Positions 1 to 21,100 of a DNA stretch of 64,000 bases are shown piece by piece. The notes under the pieces are model-generated. The model did no database searches. It was not told where the DNA came from and saw nothing but the letters and a program-made list of their open reading frames with translations. The position numbers were made by a program, and so were the translations under genes. Origin of the DNA: Diploscapter coronatus (taxonomy: Eukaryota; Nematoda; Chromadorea; Rhabditida; Rhabditidae); NCBI GenBank assembly GCA_964036155.1, contig OZ038422.1, forward strand, positions 6,719,201 through 6,783,200. Direction: 5' to 3'. Every line of letters begins with the position of its first letter. The stretch's first letter is position 1.

Positions 1-2890
1 CACAAGCTTTCTGGCTCTAGAGCGATAAGGTGCAAGTGATAGGGGAAAAGATAAAGAAATGAGCAGAAGGTGACAGAGTCGATAAGGCAATGGATGGATT
101 GGAGCAGGAGGCCGAGAAGCCGACACCTTGTCAAAACAGGGCAAGCCTAGCGCTAACTCCCTTAGGTCCTAAGCAAGATAGATTTCTCGTTTTTCAAGAA
201 TTGCTATCAACCAGCGTTTCTATACAACACAACCACTCCGTTAACATGTGTTACTAAAATTGGCTGCCGGATATTACAAAATTCGGCATTGAAATAGCCA
301 AAAATGAACAATGTTTCGGAGGAGGAATTGCTCTCCCATTTTTCAATGGATGCAACCTATCATTTGTCATCTAGACATCATAAAATCAACATCTGCCTCT
401 TTTGGCAGTTTCGAGGATCAAGAATGGATGCAACAAAGGACATGACAGAATTAGCGAGACACAAACAAAAACGAAAAGACTGGAAACAAAAACTAAGGAT
501 TAGGAGGAAAATGGACACTTGTGACTGCGCGAGTTGGCAAGACATCTCGCTTCCTTTCATTATTTCATTTGCCTCTCCTTTTAGGCATTCAGCATTCGGC
601 TGCGAGTGCGAGCACAGCAGCGGGAGTAGCGAGTCCAGCGGCAGTCACCAGCCCCTCCCCCCTCTCGTTTTTCGTCTCGACTCCGCTCTCCCATTCCTCA
701 GTCCCAGTCCCGCTCAGCTCTCTTTTATCTCTTGTGTCTTTCCCCCGTCTGCCTTTTGCCTCCCCTCCTTTCCCCTTTCCATTCCCTTGCTTCTATCTTT
801 TTCTCGTCTCTTCGCGAGGTGCCATCCCTCACACCGCCGCTAGCTGCTTTTCCCATAAAGTCAGTCGTCTTCGCAGCCGAAATCGGGGCAACGAGCAACA
901 GAGGGAAACGCCTTGGAATCTGACACAAACCGACGTTTCTTCGACACTTCCCCCACTCTACGCTTCTATTGATTATCATACAATTCTGACGTCGAAACCA
1001 TTCTGGACCGACTCTACCGTATCTTGCCAGCCACAATATTCGAGCTATTGGAATCATCATTCTTGCTCCTCCCATAGAACTTCGCCGGTGCGATTCGTTC
1101 CTAATCTATTCTAGCATTGTCACCGAGCATCTTACGTGGCACCCAGCCGAATCATAAGAACCAAGAGAAGAAGCCGAACGAACTACCACATCGTCAGCTA
1201 TCGAAATTACGTCTTACATCAGGTCGAGCTTCTAACGGAACATCGCCCCACCAATGCAACGGTCATCTGCATTCCCAGCCTCAGCAGCAAGACGAAGGAA
1301 TATTTCCCTCTTCTGCTGACGCCCTTTTCCTCTTGCACTGCCACTCGACTATGCACGCTGGACAGGCTTCTTGGCACAGATTCACTGCGAGACTTCAGAA
1401 ATACAAGGTGTGAATGTAATTTTACTGGGTTGTAGCATAACCTATTGCATATCTGAGTCTGAAACTTTTTATTGCTTTCTTGCACAAAACCAACCTATAG
1501 CAGTCGATATGATAACGCCTACACGTGGTAATAACCAGCGATTTATTACTTATAGCATAGGATGTACAATATCAGAAAATTGACATGTAGTTAGTTATCT
1601 TCAAAAATAACAACTCTGCTCGAAATTATACAGCAGCTTAATGAAACACGTGCAAATATTTCTTTGCATTTTTGGTCTACACTTTGAAACTTGTGCCTTC
1701 TATCCTTTAACTTACTGATTTTTTGCATCTAGAAATCTGAATGATATATACAGTATTCTTTGGTCTTTATTCCATGGGTTAATTTTTGCGTATAAAATAT
1801 CAATCGTGCAATTCATTCTTTCCTCTATATTCCGTGCAATTTCTAAGCAATTCCTCCATTTCACTCCTCTCACTTTTTCTAACTATCTGATTCTCTGTCT
1901 CTAGGGCAACAACATTTTTCCCGTTTTTGCTCGGCGATTTCACTCGATTTCTTCTGCTTTGGGGCCGTCTTGAGATGTCCAATGGGCGGCAGCCATTCCG
2001 CTCGAATTTTGCATGGAATAAACTAAAATGGACGGAATGTGAAAGGTGTAGGAGAAGGGGCTGAAATTGGTCCGAAGGGAGAAGAAGTTGAGATGGAATT
2101 AGAAGGAAGTAGCGCTGCGGACAAAAATAACTGACAATGAAAAGAAGTAAAGATTGGAGCAGAAAGCAGAAAGAAATGCGTGTGACACAATCTCACAATC
2201 GACATCTCGAAGCTCATTCACTTTTATGGTGCCTATAGGCCATTTTAGAGATTGGCAGAATAAGGGAGTGAATGGCAAAAGATAGCGACCGAGGGGGAAA
2301 AACAGCCACCAAATCGAAGGAATTAGAAGCAGAATTAGTAACTGCTAACTCAGAGGACTAATTTGCGCAATTTCACACGCACTAACACTAACAAGTACAG
2401 GCGGCGGCGGCAAATGTCGTTAAATGCGCCTAGCGCTTCGGGTTGCCTACGAGCTGCATTTGTGATAAGACGAGAATTGCGAGATGGCGAGGGGACAGAG
2501 CAAATGAAGGGGGAATTCTAAAGCATAAGGGCAAAGCGGCCCAAAGCAGAAACGCATTTCGCTCTGTCGCTGCTGCCAATTGAATGCTCGCTGTTTTTTC
2601 CAACCTACTTCACTATTCATCACTATCAACTTCGTTTAGTCTTTTTGAGGTAAAGCCACTACATTTTCTTTCTGTTAGTGTATTAGAGTGCTTGCGAACA
2701 TACATTATTGCGTTTTCACCAGAAGCACAGGACAAACTAACTACTCATTGTGCAGAAGAAAAAAAAACGACTTTGAATTTAAAATAGCTGTACTTCAATG
2801 AGACACAGTCTTCAAATACGCCGTCATATTTTTCGTATAAATATCATGAGTCACACACAAGTTGAACGAGTAATAACTGTGCGGTATCAG
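1..2890. other. upstream region without a firmly supported gene
   Basis: No exon here can be tied to a recognised protein. The stretch about 560-1407 is richer in G+C than its surroundings, is open in more than one frame, and ends at a donor-like AAG|GTGTGA (exon end 1407). It could be a 5' leader or upstream exon of the innexin gene on the same strand, or part of another gene. Its frames do not match a known family, and the tract around 640-800 is dominated by C/T runs. From 1410 to 2890 I see only AT-rich non-coding-looking sequence. Confidence 0.4.
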
Positions 2891-2904
2891 CAGCATCCTC
2901 ATGT

Positions 2905-11557
<8,653 letters not shown>

Positions 11558-13350
11558 TTGCTTGGAAGAGAAGCAGTGCATCGCTAGTCTTTGATAGATT
11601 CGCGGATTCGTTCCAACCCTGAGAATTTGACTCCTTTCATTCGTCATTCATTTACTGACGATATCGAGTTGCTGTCGAACTGCTGCTTTACTCAAATTAC
11701 GTGTCATTCATAGCATATGTTTGCATTGTTGGTTATGAATCATTCATCATTAACTCTCCCATTATCCCAATTGCCATTCAATTCTTTCGCCTAAAGCTGC
11801 CTCGTTATGAATTACTGACATTTTAAAATTTATATTCATCTATTGAATTTCTTTCGTGCCAAGACAAAATCAAATTCCTAGTCATTTATCGAAATATATT
11901 GGTCTAGTCATCGTTTTATTGTATGAATAATATTCGAATGTCCTTCAATTTCATAATAGTCAACCTGGGTGCTATGAAATTTTCAATAGTCATTTTTTAC
12001 TCTTTTAATTTCGAATATGCCACTCTTGCAATGAAAATCCATGTATCTCATTTATGTCCTGCCAAGTTTCAAGCATGATGATAGGATATCTCAGCAATCC
12101 TTGGTTTTGATTGATCTTGTAAAACAATCAATATTATTGCCATACAAAAATCGAATTATGATCTCAAAACTTCACGAAATACTAGCCATATGATTTAATC
12201 TTTTCAGTCGTTTCCATTTTTTCTTTCATATTATGATTTTTGGATTACTATGAATTATTAAATTCCAAAGGAAGATAAAGATTTCGCTATTTAAAAAATC
12301 TTGAAGATAATTTTTTGCGTAGCATAATTACTTGTGTGGGCGCAAGTTTCTAGTAGTTGATAAGGTTGTTGCTCGATTCCGACTATTTGTGTGTATTTTG
12401 ATATGTCCTGGAACTGAATTCGAACATGGAATTTCAAAAATAAATGGTTCATTGAACAAACTGAATGAAACTCCGGATTTGCGAAAGATCTCGATGAGTA
12501 GGCAGGTGGCTGTTAGGGGTTGATGAGGCAGGTTTGATGAAAGAACGTTTCCCCATCCTAGCTACAGCTAGTGAAAGAATAGTGGGAGGTATCGTCGATA
12601 AACGATCACCTGGAATTAAGCAAAAAGGATGCAAATGTATTTTTCTCTTCCTCTTTTGAGCCCCAAAATGCGCACACAGACGCAATCGTTAATTGGCGAT
12701 TTTTCTTATTTCCTTCGTTCCTTCATCGAAATTAACGGGATTTTCTCTATAAGAACTTTCTAATTATTGCCCTCTATCGATATTGATAAAAAAAAAACTA
12801 ATCGACTAGTTAGCGCACAATTGAGGAGAAGAAAAAAACAAAAAGTATCGTCAAATCGAGGGAGATCCGTGGTGCACAATAAAGGAGGAGAAAGAAACGC
12901 ACTCCTTTTATTTATTTCAAATTATCGTCCATCGATAATAATAACTTATGGTTTGAGAAAGTGGTTTGGATTAGATTGTAGTTTAATTTGGGCCAAAACG
13001 TCTTCTTCTTACTCTAACTATTGAAAATATGAAAAACATGCGTTCCGCTCTAGAATGAAATTCCTTTAGAAATAAATAAAGTTGCTATGATGGCTGAAAC
13101 AATCTAATAATTCCAGCCCGATTTTGTTTATAGTACTAAGCATCTTTATGTTTGAATTGATCTAACCCACCGATTAACACGATGCACATGATTTATTGAA
13201 CATAACTGACACAGATGGTAATGTGTTTAGATAGTAAAATATAAATAAGATACATTTTAAATGAACTACAATCTATTTTCCCAATAATGATAACTGGAAT
13301 ATTAAACGATACACCACGATGATAATTCATAATGAACAACCAAACTCAAC

Positions 13351-13550
13351 GGATGCCGGCATTGATGTTGCAGCCAGAAATTACAAGCACACAAATAGAC
13401 AGGTGCCGGTAGATGGAAAATGACCGGAAGTGACAGTCCAAAATAGGCAAGAACAAACTGAACAAGGATGCCGACCGAGATGTTAAAGCCGGAAACGACA
13501 GATGACGCCATAGATGATGCCGGTATAGATGGAATAACCGGAAAAGTGAG
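13351..13550. repeat. degenerate tandem repeat, four copies of a ~36-bp core
   Basis: Four related cores start near 13351, 13401, 13466 and 13514. Each has GATGCCGG or a close variant, then GATG, then (A/G)CCGGAAA or similar, then GACAG/GTGAG. Spacing is irregular (about 48-65 bp) and the copies have diverged, so this is an old minisatellite or a remnant of a repeated element. The plus frame over part of it is open but shows no recognisable domain. Confidence 0.45.
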
Positions 13551-14309
13551 GAAACAAGCAAATTTGATATGGTGGAAAAAATGTGATGACGCAATAACGA
13601 TATATACAGGCAAGATTATTGGCGAAATAATAAAGTCATTTGATATAAATGGCTTTTTCTAATTCTGTAAACATATTTGTGTTATTTTCATCCATTAATC
13701 ATGAAAGTTCCATTATCCCTATATTTCTTAGATATTACGATTCCTTTTCTCATAGAAATTTATCAGCTTATTTTTTTTGCAAATACCAGCACAGAAATAT
13801 TCATATCAATGCCTCATTCAATTCCATGAATAAATCCACGCACACTTCAAACAAAAAGTATAGTTTTATGCTAATTACTACCCAGCTCACCTACTCACTC
13901 TTTCGTCCAAAATGTTCATATGATGAGATCAACTTTTCTGTAAAATTGATTCATTGTGGAAATTATTTAGCTCAATTTTTCCCAATGGATTTTTTAACTC
14001 AATTGGTACCAAATATTGCTATTTCAATTATACCAAATAACTATAAATTTTGCCAATAATGCTTGTCTTGTATATTTCTAGGTGTGAAAAAAACGCAAAA
14101 TAGAATAATTTCGGCTTCGAAGAGTTTGGTCACATACTCAACAAATAAGGCGCAATTAAAATTAAACGAGATTGAAAGGAATCTATACGCTAGCAATATT
14201 TAATTGCTAAAAATATAATATTGTACCGATGTTATGGTACTTGTTGCAATCAATAAATCATGTGCATCTTATGAATGCAGGCAATTACTAAACTAATTTT
14301 TTTGGGTTT

Positions 14310-14315
14310 TTTAAT
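14310..14315 (-). promoter_or_regulatory. possible poly(A) signal ATTAAA
   Basis: ATTAAA on the minus strand lies about 52 nt downstream of the TAA of the large minus-strand gene. It is a variant hexamer in AT-rich sequence, so this is only a suggestion. I see no AATAAA closer to the stop. Confidence 0.3.
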
Positions 14316-14366
14316 GCTCATAAAAGTGTTTGACCGATTTGACTCTGAACGGTTATGAACTGCTCG

Positions 14367-15183
14367 TTATGGCAACACGCAATGGTACGTTCTCGCAGTT
14401 CTGTTGAGTTGTTTTATGTATCCAGGACAGCAGGACGGACGAGGATAGAGACAGACTGTAGGGCCGCACGCTTGGAATCCGTCATAATCACCGCCTCTGA
14501 AAACAATTGCTTTGATTCGAATTGATAATTTTGTAACAATTATTTGATAGATAACATGTATAGTATAAATTGGGAAAATGAATTGCGAATTTCATTGATA
14601 TGCACAAATGAAAACAGAGACCAATAAATTTCGAAGTGTAAACTCATTTTTCTGTTCTCCAGTAGGTTTTACAATGCATTGTTGTACGAAAAATTAACTC
14701 ATTGATTTTTTTAACAGTGCACTTGTCAGCTAGTAAAATTCACGAAAAAACCACTTGAAAAATAATTTTATATATTGATAATTAATGTATTTTTGTTATA
14801 TTTATCTCGTGAAGTTTTGGCTAGCATATTACACGCAAAACTAGAAAAAAATAAAATGATAAAATTAAAACTTACGAGCACTGACATCCTGATGGGAAGC
14901 AATATCTTTTTTGAGGAATAGATCCACACATTCCTGAAAGTCAACCATTTGCATGATTTAGAATTTTTGACACTTATCCTAAATAAATAAGATCTTTTAA
15001 AAATCGGAATCTAAACGTTGCATTGAGGTAACTTTCCTATTCTTAGTTTGAGGGATACAATTCCATTTAAATATCAAATTTCTTATTATGAAAATGTATC
15101 AATTGGCACTTACCGCAAGTGTCATTGCAAGCGGCTGAAGCGTCAACTGCCCATTCTGTCCAAGTTCCGGTGCACACTTCTGG
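14367..15183 (-). CDS. TSP1 module 9 and terminal CC module with stop codon
   Basis: Exons 15114-15183, 14876-14933 and 14367-14496. The TSP1 part shows CTGTWTEW, then CNDTCG, GMCGS, RYC and CQCSG. The last exon is a CC module (ACGPTVCLYPRPSCCPGY ... YHC) ending VLP and TAA. The module spacing matches the upstream modules, so the protein ends at a complete module and is not truncated here. Confidence 0.85.
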
Positions 15184-18100
15184 CTGAAATGATACATTTG
15201 ACATTAAACAGCTATTTTATCTTCAAATTTCCATCTTCTATTTTTATTTAATAAATATTTACCGGGAATTCTTGGCAATAAACGTATCCATCGTATCCTT
15301 TCACTGGGTAAGTTCCAGGACAACATTGGGATCCATTTTCGCAACTGTTGTGAGTACATTTGCGTGTTTCAGTACTGTTTCCACTGAATTCAAATTATTT
15401 TTGAAGAAGTGCTATTACATTGATCGTACGTGCAAGGGCATCCATAGGCAGCCGAAGCGCATGTTCTGTTGCGAGTCTGAGTTCCGCAGAGACCTGAAGA
15501 AGTAAATAGCAAGGTTTTAAAAATGTGTGTAATTTTTCGTGAAAGGACACCTATTTTAACGTCTCACATTTCTTTCGCTCGAACTTACAATACAGGCAAA
15601 GGTCTGGAAACACTCGTGATTTCAACTCCGTGCATACTTGAAGGTATGCACTGTTGTGAAGCACTAACTTATTCTTTTTTCATTCTGGCAGGAAAATGAT
15701 GCTTCTAGCTGGATTGAAATTGTTTATACCAGAGATGTTTACAAACTGTTCACCATGTGAGATACAGAGACGCAGAATCAAAAGAAGATCGTGTTTGACT
15801 TATCCCTACACAATTGTATCGCTCTAAGTTTTGTATAGTAGGAATTCAATAAAAACTGGAATGAGCCCGAGAAAATACGAATCATGATGATACTTACCGC
15901 AATCAGCAGTGCAATTCGACCACGCGCCCCAATCGTTCCAAAGTCCGGTTCCTTCTGAAATTGTCAAATTATTAAAGACGAGACCATCCAATTGGCAAGA
16001 GGTCGCTTTCGGAATGATTTAAAATCGAAAGAAATTGTTAACCTGGATCACAGCAGGTTGTTTGCTGAATTGGTACAGAATTGTTGGGAAGAGGTCCGCA
16101 GTAGTAGACTTTGTTGACTCTGTCGAGCGTCCGTGTGAATCCTGGGCAGCATGTTAGACGAGGGAATAGGCAAACATAAATTCCGCAGGATTCCGTTTTT
16201 GTTGTATCGCCGCTGAAACGTCTAGTAAATACTTCGATAAACGAATATATCATTGAATTGTGGGTTTGCCGAGCGAGTCCCGTCAACAAGGATTCGATAA
16301 TTACTTCGGGAGTTTTCTTTTAAAATCACTTGACTTATCTTGCACTCCATCCTCAAGACTTGTATTAGATTGTAGCTTTTTATGATTAATTATTATTAAT
16401 CTCGTTAAAAATCATACACGCAATCACATCCATATCGTGTTGAGAGACACTTTCTCTTCATAGTTTGAGTGCCACAGGATCCTAAATATTTTCTGTATTA
16501 TTTGGACAACATTTGCAAGAAACTACATTATAATAATGTGAAATTTCAACGATTAAAGCGAAACTCAATTAGATAGCAAGCAAGAATAAATTTGAATAAC
16601 TTTAGATGATTTTCGAGTATTGTTGAAAGAAATTAGATAAGAAAATATTCCTCTCACCACATGTGTCATTACAAGGAATCTCAGCTACCCATTCGCCCCA
16701 AATTCCTAAAACAATGTATTAGATAGTTCTAAATCAGCCAAAAATTGAAATGAACCTTCAGTTGGACAGCATGTAACGTCGCAGGTGTTGATGTATTCTG
16801 GTTGTGTTGGTGTTGCTGGCTGCAATTAATGAATTGAATAATATTTCCCGTCTATTCACTCATTTTTTTTTTCGAAATCTGTCTTTATTGATTGATGTTA
16901 GATTATAGCATTTAATACACATTATATATTTTCTACATTCAAAATAATATCATTTTTCTAGGCCATTAATAAGCTATAAAATTATTGCGCAATGATGTTC
17001 AGGTATATTGGCAGTGCAAAATATCATATATATCATATCATACTTCGTCATTCACATTTTACCGATTCGCACTGAACTATGTGATTTTGAAATCACAATG
17101 AATTGCCAACATTCCTGATGAGTTCTCTATTTTGAAAATGATAATAATTTTGACAATTTATTATATCACACGTAATGAGTTGATTAATTTACCTGAGGAC
17201 CGCATGCATGTTTATCGTCGATTACCATCATTTGGTAGTTAGGGCAGCAAGTGTTCCTATAAACGATTTGACATTTTTGCAAAGATTTTTAAATCTATAT
17301 TTTATTACCTTGGATAGTAACAGACTCCAGTTCCGCAATTCTCAGTTATTGTTGCATCGCCACTGAAAAAAATTCATGGTGTATTAATCTAGCAAAACAA
17401 AATTTTTACGCGCAAGGACATCCATCTGCTTCCGATATACAAGTTCGTGTTTTGGTAAGATTGGCACATGATCCTTAACACAAACTATTTACTCATTATT
17501 TTTCATTAGATACTTAACAAAATATGTACTCGATATCGTTTTCGTGGTTTGAGAAAATACAAATAACTTTGTCTAGTATTCCAATTATAAATGAATTAAC
17601 TTCTCACCGCAATAATCCCTGCATTGTGGTTGCGAGAATGTCCATTCTGCAAAGAAAATAATCGATGATGGATGTTTCGTATCACTCGTTTCCTTACCTG
17701 ACCACACGCCGTTCAATGCGCAGCAAGTCATGTTACAGAATTCATCGTATGGAGCTTGTGTCTGGTTTGTCTCTGGCTGAAATATGGATATTTTCATAGG
17801 AAATAACACAACAACTTGATTCGAGATCTATCGATTAGATGACAGCAAAACAAGTAATCGCATCAAATAAACTCTAATAAGGCATGCCTGAGGCCCACAA
17901 GCGTGTTGTCCATCGATTACTGTCATGCTATAACCAGCGCAGCACGTATCGTTCGGATAAGCACAAACCCCAATGTTGCAATTGATGTCGCGTTCGGATT
18001 GGCCGCTGAATTTGGCAATCATTTTTACTTACAATTGAAAGGTACAAGTGATCTCACGATTAGGAAACATTTAAAAAGTTGAATTTATTACTTCTTGTAA

Positions 18101-21100
18101 GAATGCTAGTTTATCGATTATAAATGATCAAAATATTTGAATATCTAACCTTCAATTCGATAGTCTGCTTATTTTCAGAGAAAATAAATTTGTGAAAGAT
18201 AAACTAGAGAACTTAAACTCCGTCCTTTTGCAAAACGCAGCTTAGCATAAAGTGGTATCGTGAGACCACCAAAATGGAAGGCAAGTCGTGCTTAGATTCG
18301 AAGGCATGAAAGAACCTAATCTAGATCTATACCTTTTTCTAGCTTTTCATTCGCCTCTCACTTTCAAACATTCTCTCACTCCTTCTTTCCTCGACGCATC
18401 TGGTTTTAGACGTCGAACAAAGTGTGATGACTGTAACGCAGTAGTTAAGACTACGTTCTCTATGATAAACACAATGAGCTGAGTTTAATTGGGTGTATGT
18501 CGTTGTGTACAAAAGATTTTGTGCGCAACGATCGTTCTTCAATTTAACTCAACCAAAGAATTTGAGAACGAAATATTTTATGTAGGAATAAAAGCTGACT
18601 TGCAAGGACAGCCATTGGCCTCTGTCTGACAAGTACGAATTTGATGAACAGTCGAACAGGATCCGCAAGTTGTGTTGCAGCTGGTGGTCGTGGCCCATTC
18701 TGACCAGTAGCCTCCTGTCTGAGGACAGCACGTGTAGCACTTGTCTGAGGGGGGTGGAGATGGGTTCAGCTGAATGAAAGATTGTCGATCTCTTGCGTAG
18801 AATATTATTTTATTTCAGAAATACGCTATTTAAAATTGAACATTTTTGGTCAGAATAAATCCTATACTCCTACGAGAAGAATAATTTGTATAAACATCTG
18901 ATGGGAAGATTTTAATTTTGAAGGAGCTTGAAATCTTACATCATCCTGGCAATAATATTGCTTAATGTTTTTATTGAGGTATTTGGGTCGATTGTCGCAG
19001 CAAGAAGGTCGAGGATAGAGGCAAACTTGGCCTCCGCAAATCTGATCTCTTTCTGTCGGACCGCTAAATTTATGTCTTGTTATCAGAAATTAGCAACTAA
19101 TTTATAATTGGGTTTAGTTCAAATAAAATAACATTTGTTTTCCCTTTTGAATATTTTTCGTGAAAGGCAGAGTGAAGAATCACCTCTTCTACTTTCCTTT
19201 AGCTATCATTTTTCAATTTAAAATAGTATGAAGAGATACATTCATAAAATGGTCTTGAAATATTATAATTCATTTGACAAAGAATAGTAAGGCAACTCTC
19301 ACAAATTAGATAAGTGAAATTCTTACGAGCAAGGACAGTTGTAGTCTTGCGAAATACAGAATCTTTTGACTGTCGTTGTTCCACACATTCCGCAGGTATC
19401 TAAATTAAGCGTGTATGCTTGAATATTATTATTTATTGCTGTACACTACCCTAACTTTGCTAAGAAATAATTTAAGAATCGATATTCTCAAAATATCACA
19501 ATGAGCGAACCTGAGCACGGTCCTCCACTAGACCATTCGCTCCAAACTCCTCCCAGCGTGCAGCAATCCGTTAGATTTTGACCGCATTCCGGAATTGGAT
19601 CTGGTTCAGTAGTTGGCGGCTGAAATAATTCAGTTTCAATTAAAAATATTGAATCTCAATGTAAGAACGATTATTTTGGGCTTCTTAGAAAGTTCACCCA
19701 CTTAGAAAATTAATCCACTTGGAAATACCAACTGAGATTTTTTTCTTTAATCAGGAGTGCATTAATTGCTAATTTTATTTTGATTTTTATAATGTAATGT
19801 AAGGCTTCGATTTTAACTTCACAAGGTTTTTTCTTACAAATAATCTTCGAGGTTTTTCAATTCAAAGCTTTATGAACCTCCTGATGGGAAGTGCGTAGGC
19901 TATATCTAAGATGGCGAGATTTGGTGAGTTATCCTGACAAATACCAACTTCGCGCAGTATCTAACCTATCATGTTCCAGCAACGTTCAAATTTTAAAATC
20001 TATTTAGTTTTCAAACGAATTTCGGAAAATCGTTACTTTTATTAGGTACAATTTATCCTTGTATGAACATTGATAAAGGTGACGATATATTTACAAATTG
20101 TTTTTTTTCTATTCTAAATGCTTATCATCCCAGATTTTTAAATTGGAGAACTTGCGCAGACATTTTTTCTTCCTCATTGTTTTAAAAAAGTAAAAATTCA
20201 ACGTACTGTAGGTCCACACGTGGGTACACCTCCATCCGACTGCATGAGAGTGTAGTTTCCACAGCAGGTGGTTGTGGCAGTCTTGTTGACATTATTACAA
20301 GGGTTCAGGTTGCAAACTTCATATTTGGTCGTGGAGCCACTAAATTTTGCATGGGTGCATTTAAAAATTCAATTTTTTAATTTTTTAAAATAGTATTTAT
20401 AAATGTTGATAAAAGCTTCTGTTGAACAATCTATCCTATACGGATACAATTTAAGTAGTTTTTAAACTTGAATTTGCTATTTTTTATCATTTGAGGATTT
20501 AAATCTTATTTGGTAACTCACAGGCACATGCAGGTTGAATCAGAAGTGCACGTTCTGGTGTATTGCATCATTTGACAGCCTCCGCAGTTGACATTCGAAT
20601 CGTTAGAGCAAGCAACTGATACCTAAATGATTCGCATTATCCTTAATGCTGACATTCATCCTATAAGGTAACATAGTGGCTAGCAAAATATTCAGTACTC
20701 CGACTGCTCCTTAAATATTTCCTGTTATCCAGCATATTTATGATTATCTAAATATGACTCGACATTTGCATACATATCGTAGATATCGAATGATGAAATT
20801 CTATCAAGTTTGAGCCAGATTGGATCATTCAAGTCTCCAGAGGAGACTCAAAATTTCCAGGGTGGTTAGATACCCTTGTTCGTTACTGTAAATATCTTTC
20901 GTTTTTTATTTATATATCAAGGCTCTGGATCTATCTGAATACAAACGAAGCGTGTTTACCGTCCATTCACTCCAGGTTCCAAGCACACGGCATGTCTTAG
21001 TTTCAGTCAGGTTTCCATTGCAGCTGCAGCCGTACGATGCAGAATGGCAAGTTCTGTTTCTTGTGCTGGTGCCGCACTAAAACAGGATTATTATTTTACA

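Larger units (their letters stand above)
11558..14366. other. intergenic region between convergent genes
   Basis: The innexin ends at 11557 on the plus strand and the large minus-strand gene ends at 14367, so both 3' ends point into this 2.8-kb gap. It is AT-rich, with no frame I can assign to a family. An ATTAAA on the minus strand at 14310-14315, about 50 nt after the minus-strand stop, could serve as a poly(A) signal. I see no equally close AATAAA after 11557 on the plus strand; the first is near 12440. A degenerate repeat occupies 13351-13550. Confidence 0.5.

Noticed and set aside
304..1114. Open frames of 179 and 197 codons
   Set aside because: They are Ser/Pro/Leu/Phe-rich products of C/T-rich DNA, overlap each other in different frames, and show no domain or splice structure.
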